Origin: Pseudomonadota bacterium
GTDB lineage: Bacteria > Pseudomonadota > Gammaproteobacteria > Burkholderiales > Burkholderiaceae_C
Length of the DNA: 39,446 nucleotides
Assembly: GCA_018241265.1 (NCBI GenBank)
Contig: JAFEEF010000022.1
Span: 28,273 to 67,718, forward strand
Reading direction: 5' to 3'
The notes under the pieces were generated by a model. That model was not told the DNA's origin and searched no databases. It saw nothing but the letters and a program-made list of their open reading frames with translations. The translations under genes were made by a program, and so were the position numbers. This document shows positions 10,244-18,384 of this stretch, piece by piece. The stretch's first letter is position 1; each line of letters opens with the position of its first letter.

Positions 10244-10272
10244 GGGAATAAATCGACCATGCCGTACGTCCA
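10244..10272 (+). promoter_or_regulatory. Candidate ECF-sigma promoter upstream of COG4315-type gene
   Basis: GGGAAT (10244-10249), 17-base spacer, CGTCCA (10267-10272). The GGAAT/CGTC pair resembles promoters read by extracytoplasmic-function sigma factors, which commonly control small secreted proteins of this kind. It lies 37 bases before the ATG at 10309. No ECF sigma gene is in the window, so this rests on the motif alone. Confidence 0.3.
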
Positions 10273-10308
10273 CCCGACTGTTGATCAACTCGTCTCCGGA
10301 CACTCGAC

Positions 10309-10683
10309 ATGACAAACCCGTTCCTTCCCATCGCGGCCCTGACGCTGGCAGCCGCCGCCTGCTCGCACGCCTACGCCGAGCCCGCCGCCAAGATGGCCGG
10401 CGGCATGCTCGTCGACAAGAGCGGGATGACGCTCTACACCTTCGACAAGGACGTCGCCGGCAGCGGCAAGAGCGTCTGCAACGGTCCTTGCGCGACGCTG
10501 TGGCCGCCGGCCGCCGCTTCGGCCGATGCCAAGCCGGAAGGCGACCTGACCATCGTCACGCGAGACGACGGCAGCAAGCAGTGGGCCTACAAGGGCAAGC
10601 CCATCTATACGTACTCGAACGACAAGAAGGCCGGCGACGCGACCGGCGACAACTTCAAGGACATCTGGCACGTCGCCAAGTAG
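10309..10683 (+). CDS. COG4315-type secreted repeat protein
   Basis: 124 residues: a signal peptide of about 23 residues (probable cleavage after AYA), then two copies of the short secreted repeat typical of COG4315/PF03640 (MLVDKSGMTLYTFDKDVAGSG... and WAYKGKPIYTYSNDKKAGD, each with the L/I-Y-T-F/Y core) and the C-N-G-P-C pair. These proteins are periplasmic or lipid-anchored, of unknown biochemical role; some are induced with ECF sigma operons. The signal peptide has Cys17 but no proper lipobox (Ala at -3), so a soluble periplasmic product is preferred. The ribosome site is weak. Confidence 0.88.
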   Translation: MTNPFLPIAALTLAAAACSHAYAEPAAKMAGGMLVDKSGMTLYTFDKDVAGSGKSVCNGPCATLWPPAAASADAKPEGDLTIVTRDDGSKQWAYKGKPIYTYSNDKKAGDATGDNFKDIWHVAK

Positions 10684-10845
10684 GCGTCGGCCGTAGACCT
10701 CGACGATACGGCATCGCTGCATTCATCAGGGTTGCTTCGCGCGGCAGCACGATTCTTCGGTCGGCGATCAGGTCGCGGTAGACGGCCAGCGGACGGGCAC
10801 CAATAATGCGCCCCGCTTCCAACCACAACGCCACTTGGAGACCTG

Positions 10846-11745
10846 ATGAACCCCCTCCGTACGTTCTCTCCGCTGCTCGCATCGGCGTGCCTTGCAGCCT
10901 TGCTCCCGGCTGCCGCCTCGGCGGCGCCGAAAGGCTATTCCGGCATCTTCGGCGGCGGACCGCTCTACATCACCTCGAAAGGCGCCTCGCAGAACATCAC
11001 CGAACTCGAAAACTCCGGCTTTACGGAAATCATCGTCTGGAGCGTCGAGGTCAAGCCCAACGGCGACCTCAACCTGAACGGCGAGTTCCCGTTGACGTCC
11101 AACGGCGTCTACATCGGCGACCAGACCTATCCCGCCTTCGCGTCGGACATGGCCCGGCTCAAGCAAGGCAAGGTCAAGCGCGTCACCTTCAGCATCGGCT
11201 CGTCGAACTTCGGCGACTGGGAGGACATCGCCGCACTGGTACAGAACCAAGGCACCGGACCGGACAGCATCCTCTACAAGACCTTTGCTGCGCTCAAGGC
11301 CGCGATCCCGGCGATCGACGCCATCGACTTCGACGACGAGAACAGCTTCGACCTCGCCAGCACGGTGCAGTTCGGCGTCATGCTGGGGCAGATGGGCTAC
11401 CACGTGATGCCCGATCCCTATTTCGATGCGGGTTACTGGAAGCAGGTCGTCTCGCAGATCAACACGCAGCTCCCGGGCACCGTCGACGGCGTGCACCTGC
11501 AGGCCTATGCAGGCGGCGCCGGCAACAGCCCGTGCAACGGCTGGGACTTCGGCACGGTGCCGGTCTTCCCGTTCCTGTGGGATGCCAACGACACGCCGGC
11601 GCAGGTCTACGAGCGCATGCACAACTGGCACACCCAGTGCGCCATCGTCGGCGGCGGCCTCTGGCTGTACGACGACCTCGTCGGCACCGGCGAGACGCCG
11701 AAGTACGCCAAGGCCATCAACCTCGGCGTCAGGACGCGGCGCTAG
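10846..11745 (+). CDS. Secreted GH18-like TIM-barrel protein
   Basis: 299 residues with a signal peptide (cleavage after ASA, about residue 26). IDAIDFDDENSFD fits the DxxDxDxE signature of glycoside hydrolase family 18 (chitinases and endo-N-acetylglucosaminidases), with the catalytic Glu as last residue. Surrounding segments (FTEIIVWSVEV near the start, VKRVTFSIGSSNF, VDGVHLQAYAGG, IVGGGLWLYDDL) give the strand order of a TIM barrel. The Asp-Asp before the Glu is slightly unusual, and no chitin-binding module is present, so activity is uncertain. TTGGAG lies 6 bases before the ATG. It follows the COG4315-type gene by 162 bases on the same strand. Confidence 0.68.
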   Translation: MNPLRTFSPLLASACLAALLPAAASAAPKGYSGIFGGGPLYITSKGASQNITELENSGFTEIIVWSVEVKPNGDLNLNGEFPLTSNGVYIGDQTYPAFASDMARLKQGKVKRVTFSIGSSNFGDWEDIAALVQNQGTGPDSILYKTFAALKAAIPAIDAIDFDDENSFDLASTVQFGVMLGQMGYHVMPDPYFDAGYWKQVVSQINTQLPGTVDGVHLQAYAGGAGNSPCNGWDFGTVPVFPFLWDANDTPAQVYERMHNWHTQCAIVGGGLWLYDDLVGTGETPKYAKAINLGVRTRR

Positions 11746-12199
11746 GCGGCACGGATCGGCGGCCTGTCCTTCAGGATCGAGCCGATCGGGACGCTTGCAC
11801 GCGCGAAGCGCAGGATCGCCCCTGCCGGCAATTCAACGTGCAGGCGTCGCAGCCATGCACGCCGAATTGCGCGCGGGCGCCGAAGCCGGCGACCCAGGCC
11901 AGTTTCTGCCTGGCCCAAGCAGCGATCCGGTCCAGTAGTCTCGTTCCCATGCGCACCTCGTCGGTCTACAAGGCGTATATCGGCAGTCGCGCCCGATTGC
12001 GAAGTCGACAACCTTCGAATCGAGTCGGGAGCCAGTCTGCGGCCAGCGCCGTCCGAGATGTCGGCGATTCCCTGATCCCGAGGCATCCACTTCAGGGATG
12101 GCATGAGCGGCAAGCTGCAACATCGGCAGCATCGCATCGTTCAACTGAACAAAGTGCAGGCCATGCGGTCGGCGATGGCGGCCGCTACGATGACCGGCC
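11746..12199. other. Convergent intergenic region, 454 bp
   Basis: Lies between the GH18-like gene and the end of the IclR gene. Apart from one possible small cysteine-rich frame on the minus strand (11771-11950) I see no supported gene, terminator with a T-run, or repeat. Confidence 0.5.
11771..11950 (-). CDS. Possible small cysteine-rich protein (59 aa)
   Basis: ATG 11950 with GAGGTG just upstream. The product begins with an amphipathic helix (MGTRLLDRIAAWARQKLAW) and contains a compact cysteine cluster, GCDACTLNCRQGRSC (C-x2-C-x3-C-x5-C), which could bind a metal. The last ten residues look like random GC-rich coding. No family recognised with certainty. Confidence 0.35.
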   Translation of the reverse strand: MGTRLLDRIAAWARQKLAWVAGFGARAQFGVHGCDACTLNCRQGRSCASRVQASRSARS

Positions 12200-13063
12200 T
12201 CAGTCCGCTGCAGGCGCAGCAGCTTCCTCGGCATAGGCGCGCCGGCGATCGGCTGTCGCCTTGCCGGCATCGGCCGGCGGCTCTTCCTCGCCCGGCCGCA
12301 AGGTGGCCGAGATCTGCTCCGCGGCGCGGCGCAACGCAGGCAGGGTCCGCATGAAATGCTTCAGGTTGCCGCGCGACGACGGCGCGTGCAGCGCCACCGC
12401 GGCGATGACGCGGCCGCGTGCGTCCATCACCGGCACCGCGAGCGCCACCGAGTCGGCGAACAGCTCGCCGTCGTGCAGGCCGACGAGCGTCTTGCGCACC
12501 TTCTTCAGCTCGGCCTCGAGCTCGGCATAGGTCGTGATCGTCGTCTTGGTGTACGCCTTGTACGGCTCGCTGCCGAGGATCTGGCGCACCTTGTCGGGCG
12601 GCATCTGGCTGAGCAGCAGCTTGCCGCTCGCGGTGCAGTGCAGCGGCACGCGCGTGCCCGACTCGAGGTGCATGCGCAGCGGATGGCTGGTCTCGACGCG
12701 GTCGAGGTACAGCACCTCGCGTCCTTCGAGCACCGTGAGGTTGCAGCTCTCGCCGGTCTCCTGCACCGCGGCTTCCAGCGCGTCGTGCCACTGGCTGCGC
12801 AGGCTGGCGTTGCGCCACAGGTCGGCGCCGAGCGCGGCCAGCCGCGGCCCGACGGTGTAGCGCCGGCTCAGCTGGTCGCGCCGCAGCAGCTCGGCGCCGT
12901 GCAGCATGTTGAGGATGCGGAACAGCGTCGGCTTCGGCAGACCGACGAGCTGGGTCACCTCGTCCAGCGACAGCGGTCCGCTCGCACCGGCAATCGTTTC
13001 GAGCACCGCGACGGCGCGCAGTGCGATCGACTCGCCGCCTTCCGAATCACGCAGCTTGGCCAT
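12200..13063 (-). CDS. IclR-family transcriptional regulator
   Basis: 287 residues. The N-terminal winged helix-turn-helix (about 14-75: LSLDEVTQLVGLPKPTLFRIL) is followed by an IclR effector-binding domain (about 90-260) with the conserved GRVPLHCTASGK-like segment (here TRVPLHCTASGKLLLSQMP) and the GELFADSVALAVPVMD ... VIAAVALHAPSSR stretch. The tail is an Ala/Glu-rich extension. IclR proteins control catabolic operons by binding a pathway metabolite. It is the last gene of the long minus-strand string containing the carboxylase, BKACE and transporter genes, 75 bases after the TauE/SafE gene, so it is the obvious candidate regulator of that system. Confidence 0.93.
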   Translation of the reverse strand: MAKLRDSEGGESIALRAVAVLETIAGASGPLSLDEVTQLVGLPKPTLFRILNMLHGAELLRRDQLSRRYTVGPRLAALGADLWRNASLRSQWHDALEAAVQETGESCNLTVLEGREVLYLDRVETSHPLRMHLESGTRVPLHCTASGKLLLSQMPPDKVRQILGSEPYKAYTKTTITTYAELEAELKKVRKTLVGLHDGELFADSVALAVPVMDARGRVIAAVALHAPSSRGNLKHFMRTLPALRRAAEQISATLRPGEEEPPADAGKATADRRRAYAEEAAAPAAD

Positions 13064-13138
13064 GCTGTGGCGTCTATACCTGAAGGGAAAAGGGTGGCAA
13101 TGATGCCTCGTCGTCGTCCGACTTCCTGCGCGCGCTCC

Positions 13139-13858
13139 TCAGGCGACGAGCACCCAGATCGCCACCAGCAGCATGAAGACGATCGTGAACTGCCGGAAGC
13201 GCTGGTCCGAGAAGCGCGCGAAGAGCTTCGATCCCGCCGTCACGCCGATCACGAAGCACGGAAAGAGCCACGCCGTCAGGTGCAGCACCGTCGACGTGAT
13301 CATGTCGCTGGCCGCCAGCATGGTCAGCCCGAAGATCGAGATCGCGACGACGTAGAGCGTCAGGTTGGCGCGCGTCACGGCGATCGGATCGGAGCCGGAC
13401 AGCAGGTACAGGATGACCGGCGGCGCGCCGATGCTGGTCGCGCCGAGCATCGTGCCGCTCAGCGCGCCGAGCGCCATCGACGTCGAGACGCGCTGCGGGC
13501 CGTGGTAGCGGTAGCCCGACAGCATCGCGAGCGAGAACACGATGACGGTGATCGCGATCGCCGCGCGCAAGGTGCCCGCGCTCGCCGCGCGCAGCAGGTA
13601 GCCGCCGATCGGCACGGTGCAGGCCGCGGCCACGCAGATCGGCGCGATGACGCGCCAGCGCGCGATCAGCCAGGCTGCACGCAGCATCGTCGCCGCGGCG
13701 AAGGCCTCGAGCATCAGCGACAGCGGCACCGCGGTGCTGCCGCCGAGCAGCAGCGCGAGCAGCGGCGTCATCACCATCGCCGCGCCGAAGCCGGTCGTGC
13801 CGCGCACCAGGCCGCCGAGCAGGCCGATCAGGCAGGCGTACGCGATCGTCGCCGTCAT
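13139..13858 (-). CDS. TauE/SafE-family membrane permease
   Basis: 239 residues with about eight hydrophobic helices and the TauE/SafE features: an N-terminal LIGLLGGLVRGTTGFGAAM segment and a related second-half segment (LGALSGTMLGATSIGAPPVILYL). The family exports or takes up small sulfur-containing or carboxylate anions (TauE: sulfoacetate export). ATG 13858 overlaps the stop codon of the upstream GST gene by the sequence ATGA, so the two are translationally coupled. Substrate unknown; in this operon it could move a pathway acid. Confidence 0.88.
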   Translation of the reverse strand: MTATIAYACLIGLLGGLVRGTTGFGAAMVMTPLLALLLGGSTAVPLSLMLEAFAAATMLRAAWLIARWRVIAPICVAAACTVPIGGYLLRAASAGTLRAAIAITVIVFSLAMLSGYRYHGPQRVSTSMALGALSGTMLGATSIGAPPVILYLLSGSDPIAVTRANLTLYVVAISIFGLTMLAASDMITSTVLHLTAWLFPCFVIGVTAGSKLFARFSDQRFRQFTIVFMLLVAIWVLVA

Positions 13859-14568
13859 GCCGGCGCCTCGCAGGCGGCGGGCACGCGCCATGCCGATCGG
13901 GCCAGGCCGTCGTAGGCATCGAGCAGCCGCTCCTGCCATGCATGCACCGGATCGGTGGGCTCGACGACCTCGAACGGCGTCACGAGGCGCACGAACTGGA
14001 AATGGCCGAACACCATGTAGTCGACGAACGCCGGCGCGCTGCCGGCGAGCCATGGCTGGCGCTCGAGCGTCGCGCGCAGCGGCAACAACGTGCGCCGAAG
14101 CTCGGCAATGCCGTCGGCAGGCGCCACGGCGATCTGCTCGAGCGGCCGTCCGAAGCGCGCCTCGCGGCTCGCGCGGAAATAGGCGCGGTCCCGCTCGGCG
14201 ATGCAGGCATGGACGTACGGAATCACCAGGCGCACCAGCGCCGGCTGCAGCGCCTGCTCGCACCAGAACCGCAGGAAGCCCGCCTGCGCCTCGGCCTGCG
14301 GCCCGCCGAACAGGCCGGGCCGGTCGGGATAGGCGCTGTCGAGATAGCGCGCGATCTCGAAGCTGTCGGCGACGACATGCCGGCCGTCGACCAGCACCGG
14401 CACGCGCTCCTGGCCGCTGAACGCGATCGCCTCCTTGTCGGTAAAGCGCCACGGCAGCGCATCCGCAACGAGCCCCTTGTGGGCGAGCGCGAGCCTGACC
14501 CGCCAGCAGTACGGACTGAAGCGCAAGCGCTCGTCGGCACCCGCCAGGTCGTGATAGGTGATCGTCAT
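13855..14568 (-). CDS. Glutathione S-transferase, beta-etherase (LigE)-like
   Basis: 237 residues. The N-terminal thioredoxin-like domain has FSPYCWRVRLALAHKGL, ERVPVLVDGRHVVADSFEIARYLD and YPDRPGLFGG, which resemble the LigE/LigP group of GSTs (SPYxWRxxxAL-KHKG and ERVPVxVD...DSxxIAxYLD). The C-terminal helical domain follows from about residue 95. LigE-type enzymes cleave beta-aryl ethers of lignin dimers with glutathione, leaving an aryl ketone; many relatives have other, unknown substrates. It sits between the 3-hydroxybutyrate dehydrogenase and TauE/SafE genes (28-base gap before it, 4-base overlap after it). GST is certain; the etherase link is inferred from motif resemblance. Confidence 0.87.
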   Translation of the reverse strand: MTITYHDLAGADERLRFSPYCWRVRLALAHKGLVADALPWRFTDKEAIAFSGQERVPVLVDGRHVVADSFEIARYLDSAYPDRPGLFGGPQAEAQAGFLRFWCEQALQPALVRLVIPYVHACIAERDRAYFRASREARFGRPLEQIAVAPADGIAELRRTLLPLRATLERQPWLAGSAPAFVDYMVFGHFQFVRLVTPFEVVEPTDPVHAWQERLLDAYDGLARSAWRVPAACEAPA

Positions 14569-14596
14569 CGCCGTGGCCGTGAATCGAAGCTGCGCG

Positions 14597-15379
14597 TCAG
14601 AGCATGTGCATGCCGTGGCTGACGCTGATCGACTGGCCGGTCAAGGCATTCGTCGGGAACGCCGCGAGGAACACCGCGACCTCGGCCAGGTCGGCCTCGG
14701 TCGTGTACTCGCCGTCGACCGTCAGGCGCAGGAACAGGTCGTGCACGATCTGCTCCTCGCTGACGCCCGCCTCGCGCGCCAGCACCGGCAGCTGCCGCTC
14801 GATCAGCGGCGTGCGCACGACGCCGGGACAGATCGCGTTGGCGCGCACGCCGTGCGGCGCGCCCTCCTTCGCGATCGTGCGGCAGAGGCCGAGCAGGCCA
14901 TGCTTGGCGACCACATACGGCCCCTTCTTCACCGACGCGAAGTAGGAATGCACCGAACCCATCAGGATGATGCTGCCGCCGCGCTTGCCGCCGATCATGC
15001 GGCGCAACGCCGCGCGCGTCGTCAGGAAGCTGCCGTCGAGGTGCACCGCGAGCACGCGTTTCCAGTCGGCGAAGGACACGTCGGCGATCGTGTCGAGGTG
15101 CTGGATGCCGGCGTTCGACACCAGGATGTCGACGCCGCCCCAGCGCTCGGCATAGGCATCGATGCCCGCATCGACCTCCGCCTCGCTCGTCACGTCCATG
15201 CGGTGCGCCGACGCGCGGCCGCCGGCCGCCTCGAGCTCGCGCGCGGCCCGCTCGGCGGCGCCCGCATCGAGGTCGGCGACGCCGACGATCGCGCCTTCGC
15301 GCGCATAGAACTCGGCGATGCGGCGGCCGATGCCGCTGGCCGCACCGGTCACGATGGCCCTCCTGCCTTCGAGTCTCAT
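14597..15379 (-). CDS. bdhA: 3-hydroxybutyrate dehydrogenase (SDR family)
   Basis: 260 residues, usual length for the enzyme that interconverts acetoacetate and (R)-3-hydroxybutyrate with NAD(H). Visible: TGAASGIG nucleotide motif (11-18), NAG motif (89-91), catalytic Ser142, Tyr155, Lys159. The AGIQH segment and the residues that in the Pseudomonas fragi enzyme hold the substrate carboxylate are kept (Gln93, His144, Lys152, Gln196 by my count), as is the C-terminal TGQSISVSHG. This raises it well above a generic SDR call. ATG 15379 has GGAGGAG 9 bases upstream; the longer frame lacks one. It lies 25 bases behind the ABC ATPase. Context: BKACE reactions release acetoacetate, this enzyme's substrate. 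Confidence 0.85.
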   Translation of the reverse strand: MRLEGRRAIVTGAASGIGRRIAEFYAREGAIVGVADLDAGAAERAARELEAAGGRASAHRMDVTSEAEVDAGIDAYAERWGGVDILVSNAGIQHLDTIADVSFADWKRVLAVHLDGSFLTTRAALRRMIGGKRGGSIILMGSVHSYFASVKKGPYVVAKHGLLGLCRTIAKEGAPHGVRANAICPGVVRTPLIERQLPVLAREAGVSEEQIVHDLFLRLTVDGEYTTEADLAEVAVFLAAFPTNALTGQSISVSHGMHML

Positions 15380-15404
15380 GCTGCTCGATGCTCCTCCGGT
15401 GACT

Positions 15405-16202
15405 TCAGGCACGCAGCCGCGCGACCGTCGACGGGCCGTTCGGCGTGGCGCCGGACGCGGCGCGCACCTCGGCCTGGATGCGGCCCTTGATCTCGACGAA
15501 GCGCGGGTCGGTGTTGCGGCGCGGGCGCGGCAGGTCGATGCGGATCACGTCGCGCACCGTGCCGGGCCGGCCGGCCATCACGACGACGGTGTCGGACAGG
15601 ATCACCGCCTCCTCGACGCTGTGCGTGACGAACAGCACCGTCTTCGGCTCCTGCTGCCAGATGCGCAGCAGCTCCTCCTGCATCGTCTCGCGCGTGTAGG
15701 CATCGAGCGCGCCGAACGGCTCGTCCATCAGCAGCATCTCCGGCTGCACCGCGAGCGCCCGCGCGATCGCGACGCGCTGCTTCATGCCGCCCGACAGCTC
15801 CGACGGAAAGCTGTCGGCGAAGCGCTCGAGGCCGACGAGCTGCAGGTAGCGGTCGACGCGCTGCCGGCAGGTGGCCTTGTCGATATTCTTCATCTCGAGG
15901 CCGAACGCGATGTTGCCGCGCACCGAGAGCCACGGGAACAGCGCGAACTCCTGGAACACCATGGTCCGGCTCGGATGCGGCCCGTCGACCACGGTGCCGT
16001 CGACCAGCACCTCGCCCTGGGTCGGCTTCTCGAAGCCGGCGACGATGTTGAGCAGGGTCGACTTGCCGCCGCCGCTCGGGCCGACGATGCAGACGAACTC
16101 GTTGCGCTCGATGCCGAGCGACGCGTTCGCGATCGCGCGCACCTTCTGCCGGTGCTTCGTGAGAAACGTCTTGCTGACGTTGTCGGCGACGATAAAGGTC
16201 AT
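15405..16202 (-). CDS. ABC transporter ATPase, nitrate/sulfonate/taurine type
   Basis: 265 residues. Walker A GPSGGGKST, Q-loop FQEFALFPW, signature LSGGMKQR, Walker B LLMDEPFGALD and switch VTHSVEEA are all intact. The SVEEA switch and RPGTVRDVIRIDLPRPR tail are typical of the SsuB/TauB/NrtD group. The start with GGGAG at 7 bases (16202) is preferred to an upstream ATG inside the permease gene. Together with the permease (16 bases upstream) and two binding proteins it forms a complete importer, probably for an organic anion. Confidence 0.95.
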   Translation of the reverse strand: MTFIVADNVSKTFLTKHRQKVRAIANASLGIERNEFVCIVGPSGGGKSTLLNIVAGFEKPTQGEVLVDGTVVDGPHPSRTMVFQEFALFPWLSVRGNIAFGLEMKNIDKATCRQRVDRYLQLVGLERFADSFPSELSGGMKQRVAIARALAVQPEMLLMDEPFGALDAYTRETMQEELLRIWQQEPKTVLFVTHSVEEAVILSDTVVVMAGRPGTVRDVIRIDLPRPRRNTDPRFVEIKGRIQAEVRAASGATPNGPSTVARLRA

Positions 16203-16218
16203 GAGAGATCTCCCGCGG

Positions 16219-17073
16219 TCAGAGGTCACCCGACCCGTGATGCCAGGACAGCAATGGCCGCGCCAGGAAGCGCAGCACCACGTCCATCAGGATGCCCATG
16301 AAGCCGATCATGAACATGCCCATGAAGATGATGTCGGTGCGCAGGAAGTTGCGCGCGTCCTGGATCATGTAGCCCAGGCCCGACGTCGCGGCCACCAGCT
16401 CGGCGGCGACGAGCACCATCCACGCGACGCCGAGGCCGATGCGGATGCCGTTGAAGATCGCCGGCAGCGCGCCCATCAGCACGACCCGCGTCAGGAGCTT
16501 GCGCGGCGGCGCGCCGAGGTTGCGGGCCGCGCGGATCAGCACCGGCTCGATGCCGCGCACGCCGTGGATCGTGTTCAGCAGCACCGGGAAGAACACGCCG
16601 ATCATGATGATGAAGAGGTTCTGCGTGATGCCGATGCCGAACCACAGGATGCTGATCGGTATCCAGGCGAGCGGCGGGATCGGCCGCAGCAGCTCGATCA
16701 GCGGATCGACGTAGCGGTTGAAGCGCGTCGACCAGCCCATCGCGATGCCGAGCGGCACCGCGGTGACGACGACGAGCGCCCAGGCGATCAGCACGCGCTG
16801 GGAGCTCGCGACGACGTGCGTCAGGAGCTCGCCGGAGCGCGCCATCGTGATCGCCGCATGCAGCACTTCGGACGGCGGCGGGATCAGCACCGCGAGCGAC
16901 GGCTTCACGGCCGGGATCAGCCAGCGCGCCGCCGCCTCCCAGGCGAGCAGCAGCACGACGATCACCGCGATGCCGGCGAAGCGCCGTTCGAACTCGGCCA
17001 GCGCGCCCGGGCCCGCATCGGCGTCGACCTCGTCGACCGGCGCCGCGGGGTGCAGTTGCGTCGGTACGCTCAT
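16219..17073 (-). CDS. ABC transporter permease, SsuC/TauC type
   Basis: 284 residues with a hydrophilic N-terminal tail of about 35 residues and about six transmembrane helices. The EAA loop that docks on the ATPase is visible (ARNLGAPPRKLLTRVVLMGALP) as in SsuC/TauC/NrtB permeases, and RPIPPLAWIPISILWFGIG is a strong family segment. The start at 17073 is supported by GGGAG 8 bases upstream; 16-base gaps to both neighbours. Only one permease is present, presumably acting as a homodimer. Confidence 0.94.
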   Translation of the reverse strand: MSVPTQLHPAAPVDEVDADAGPGALAEFERRFAGIAVIVVLLLAWEAAARWLIPAVKPSLAVLIPPPSEVLHAAITMARSGELLTHVVASSQRVLIAWALVVVTAVPLGIAMGWSTRFNRYVDPLIELLRPIPPLAWIPISILWFGIGITQNLFIIMIGVFFPVLLNTIHGVRGIEPVLIRAARNLGAPPRKLLTRVVLMGALPAIFNGIRIGLGVAWMVLVAAELVAATSGLGYMIQDARNFLRTDIIFMGMFMIGFMGILMDVVLRFLARPLLSWHHGSGDL

Positions 17074-17089
17074 GTCGGCGCTCCCGTCG

Positions 17090-18361
17090 TCAGGCGGCAT
17101 ACGACCTGCCGCCGAAGGACCAGGCCTTCACCAGATCGCCGGGCTCGGGAAACGCCTGCTGCTGCGTCAGCGTGTCCTCGTTCAGGTACGCCGGATACGG
17201 CACGTTGCCGATCTTGCCGCTCCAGTTCGGCGGTATCCACGGCGGCACCGCCGGCACCTTCCATCCGAGCTTCGCGAACGTCTGGTCGGCGAAGCGCGTC
17301 TCGAAGTAGCTCGCATAGAGCGGCTCGGTCACCGGCTTCTTCAGCCGCCCGTTCTTCGACAGCCACTCGGAGACGCGTGCGTTCTCGTGCGACCACAGGT
17401 CGCGGAACGGATACCACCAGGTCGGCTTGTGCAGGTTGTTGAGCTTGGTGATCAGGCGGCCGACGATCTCCGGCGGGAAGCGCTTGTGCATCACGTCGCG
17501 CGTCGTGATCTCGATCGCGTCCTTCGGGTCGAAGCGCGTGTAGAGCACGCCCTCGGCATACGCATCGAGCAGCGCCTGCACGACGTCGGGCGCGTTGTCG
17601 ATGATCTCCTTCGAGATCCAGAGGTTGCCCATGTACATGTTGTACGGAAAGATCGCGTCGATCTGGCGCGCGTTCTTGCGGAAGTCGAGGTGATCCCAGA
17701 TGTACGGCTGCCACTGCACGACGCCGGCCAGCCCTTCGGGCATCAGCAGCAGGTCGGGCGGCGTCAGGCTCTTCAACGTGAGGTCGCGGCCGACCTCCAG
17801 GCCGTGCGTGCGCAAGGCTTCCTGGAAGTAGAACTCGGCCGACGAGCCGGCCACGATGCCGAAGGCCGGTGCCGGCGACATGCCCTTGATGTCGGCCAGG
17901 CTCTTCAGCGGCGAGTTCGGCGGCACCAGGGTCGCGTGCTTGAGCACCGGATTGACGGCGGCGATGCAGCGGATCGGCGTGTCGTTGGCGATCAGGCTCG
18001 TGAACGGCAGGTTGCCTTCCATGCCGGCCTGGATGCGGCCTGCGGCGGCCGCCTCGTTGATCGCCGGGCCGCTCAGGAACGGCACCACCTCGATCTCGAG
18101 CCCGCGCGACTTCATGAAGCCCTTGGGCACCGCCACCGGCAGCGACGTGAAGGCCGGCTGGCTGCCCATCTTGAGCGGCCACCAGCCCTTGTCCTTCATC
18201 CACGCCACCGACTTGGCGCTGACCTGCTCGTAGGGCTGCGGCCAGCCCCAGTCGGTGAACTTGCCGGCACCTTGCGCATGCGCCGCCGGCATGCCGATGG
18301 CGCCGGTCAGCGCGCTCACGGCGGCCGCGCCGCCCGCCTTCATCACATCGCGTCTTTTCAT
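17090..18361 (-). CDS. ABC transporter substrate-binding protein 1 (NitT/TauT type)
   Basis: 423 residues. The N-terminus MKRRDVMKAGG followed by an Ala-rich stretch ending AHA has a twin-arginine (Tat) pattern, so it may be exported folded. The mature protein is a periplasmic binding protein of the nitrate/taurine class (LKSLADIKG, AGSSAEFYFQEALRTHGL, LMPEGLAGVVQW), longer than usual (about 390 against about 300 residues). AAGGAGAC lies 6 bases before the start. It is a paralogue of the product of 19169-20392: both begin the mature chain with WGWPQPYEQ, then AKSV-W and KGWWPL-MG. Ligand unknown. Confidence 0.9.
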   Translation of the reverse strand: MKRRDVMKAGGAAAVSALTGAIGMPAAHAQGAGKFTDWGWPQPYEQVSAKSVAWMKDKGWWPLKMGSQPAFTSLPVAVPKGFMKSRGLEIEVVPFLSGPAINEAAAAGRIQAGMEGNLPFTSLIANDTPIRCIAAVNPVLKHATLVPPNSPLKSLADIKGMSPAPAFGIVAGSSAEFYFQEALRTHGLEVGRDLTLKSLTPPDLLLMPEGLAGVVQWQPYIWDHLDFRKNARQIDAIFPYNMYMGNLWISKEIIDNAPDVVQALLDAYAEGVLYTRFDPKDAIEITTRDVMHKRFPPEIVGRLITKLNNLHKPTWWYPFRDLWSHENARVSEWLSKNGRLKKPVTEPLYASYFETRFADQTFAKLGWKVPAVPPWIPPNWSGKIGNVPYPAYLNEDTLTQQQAFPEPGDLVKAWSFGGRSYAA

Positions 18362-18384
18362 GCCTGTCTCCTTGCACTGTGCCT

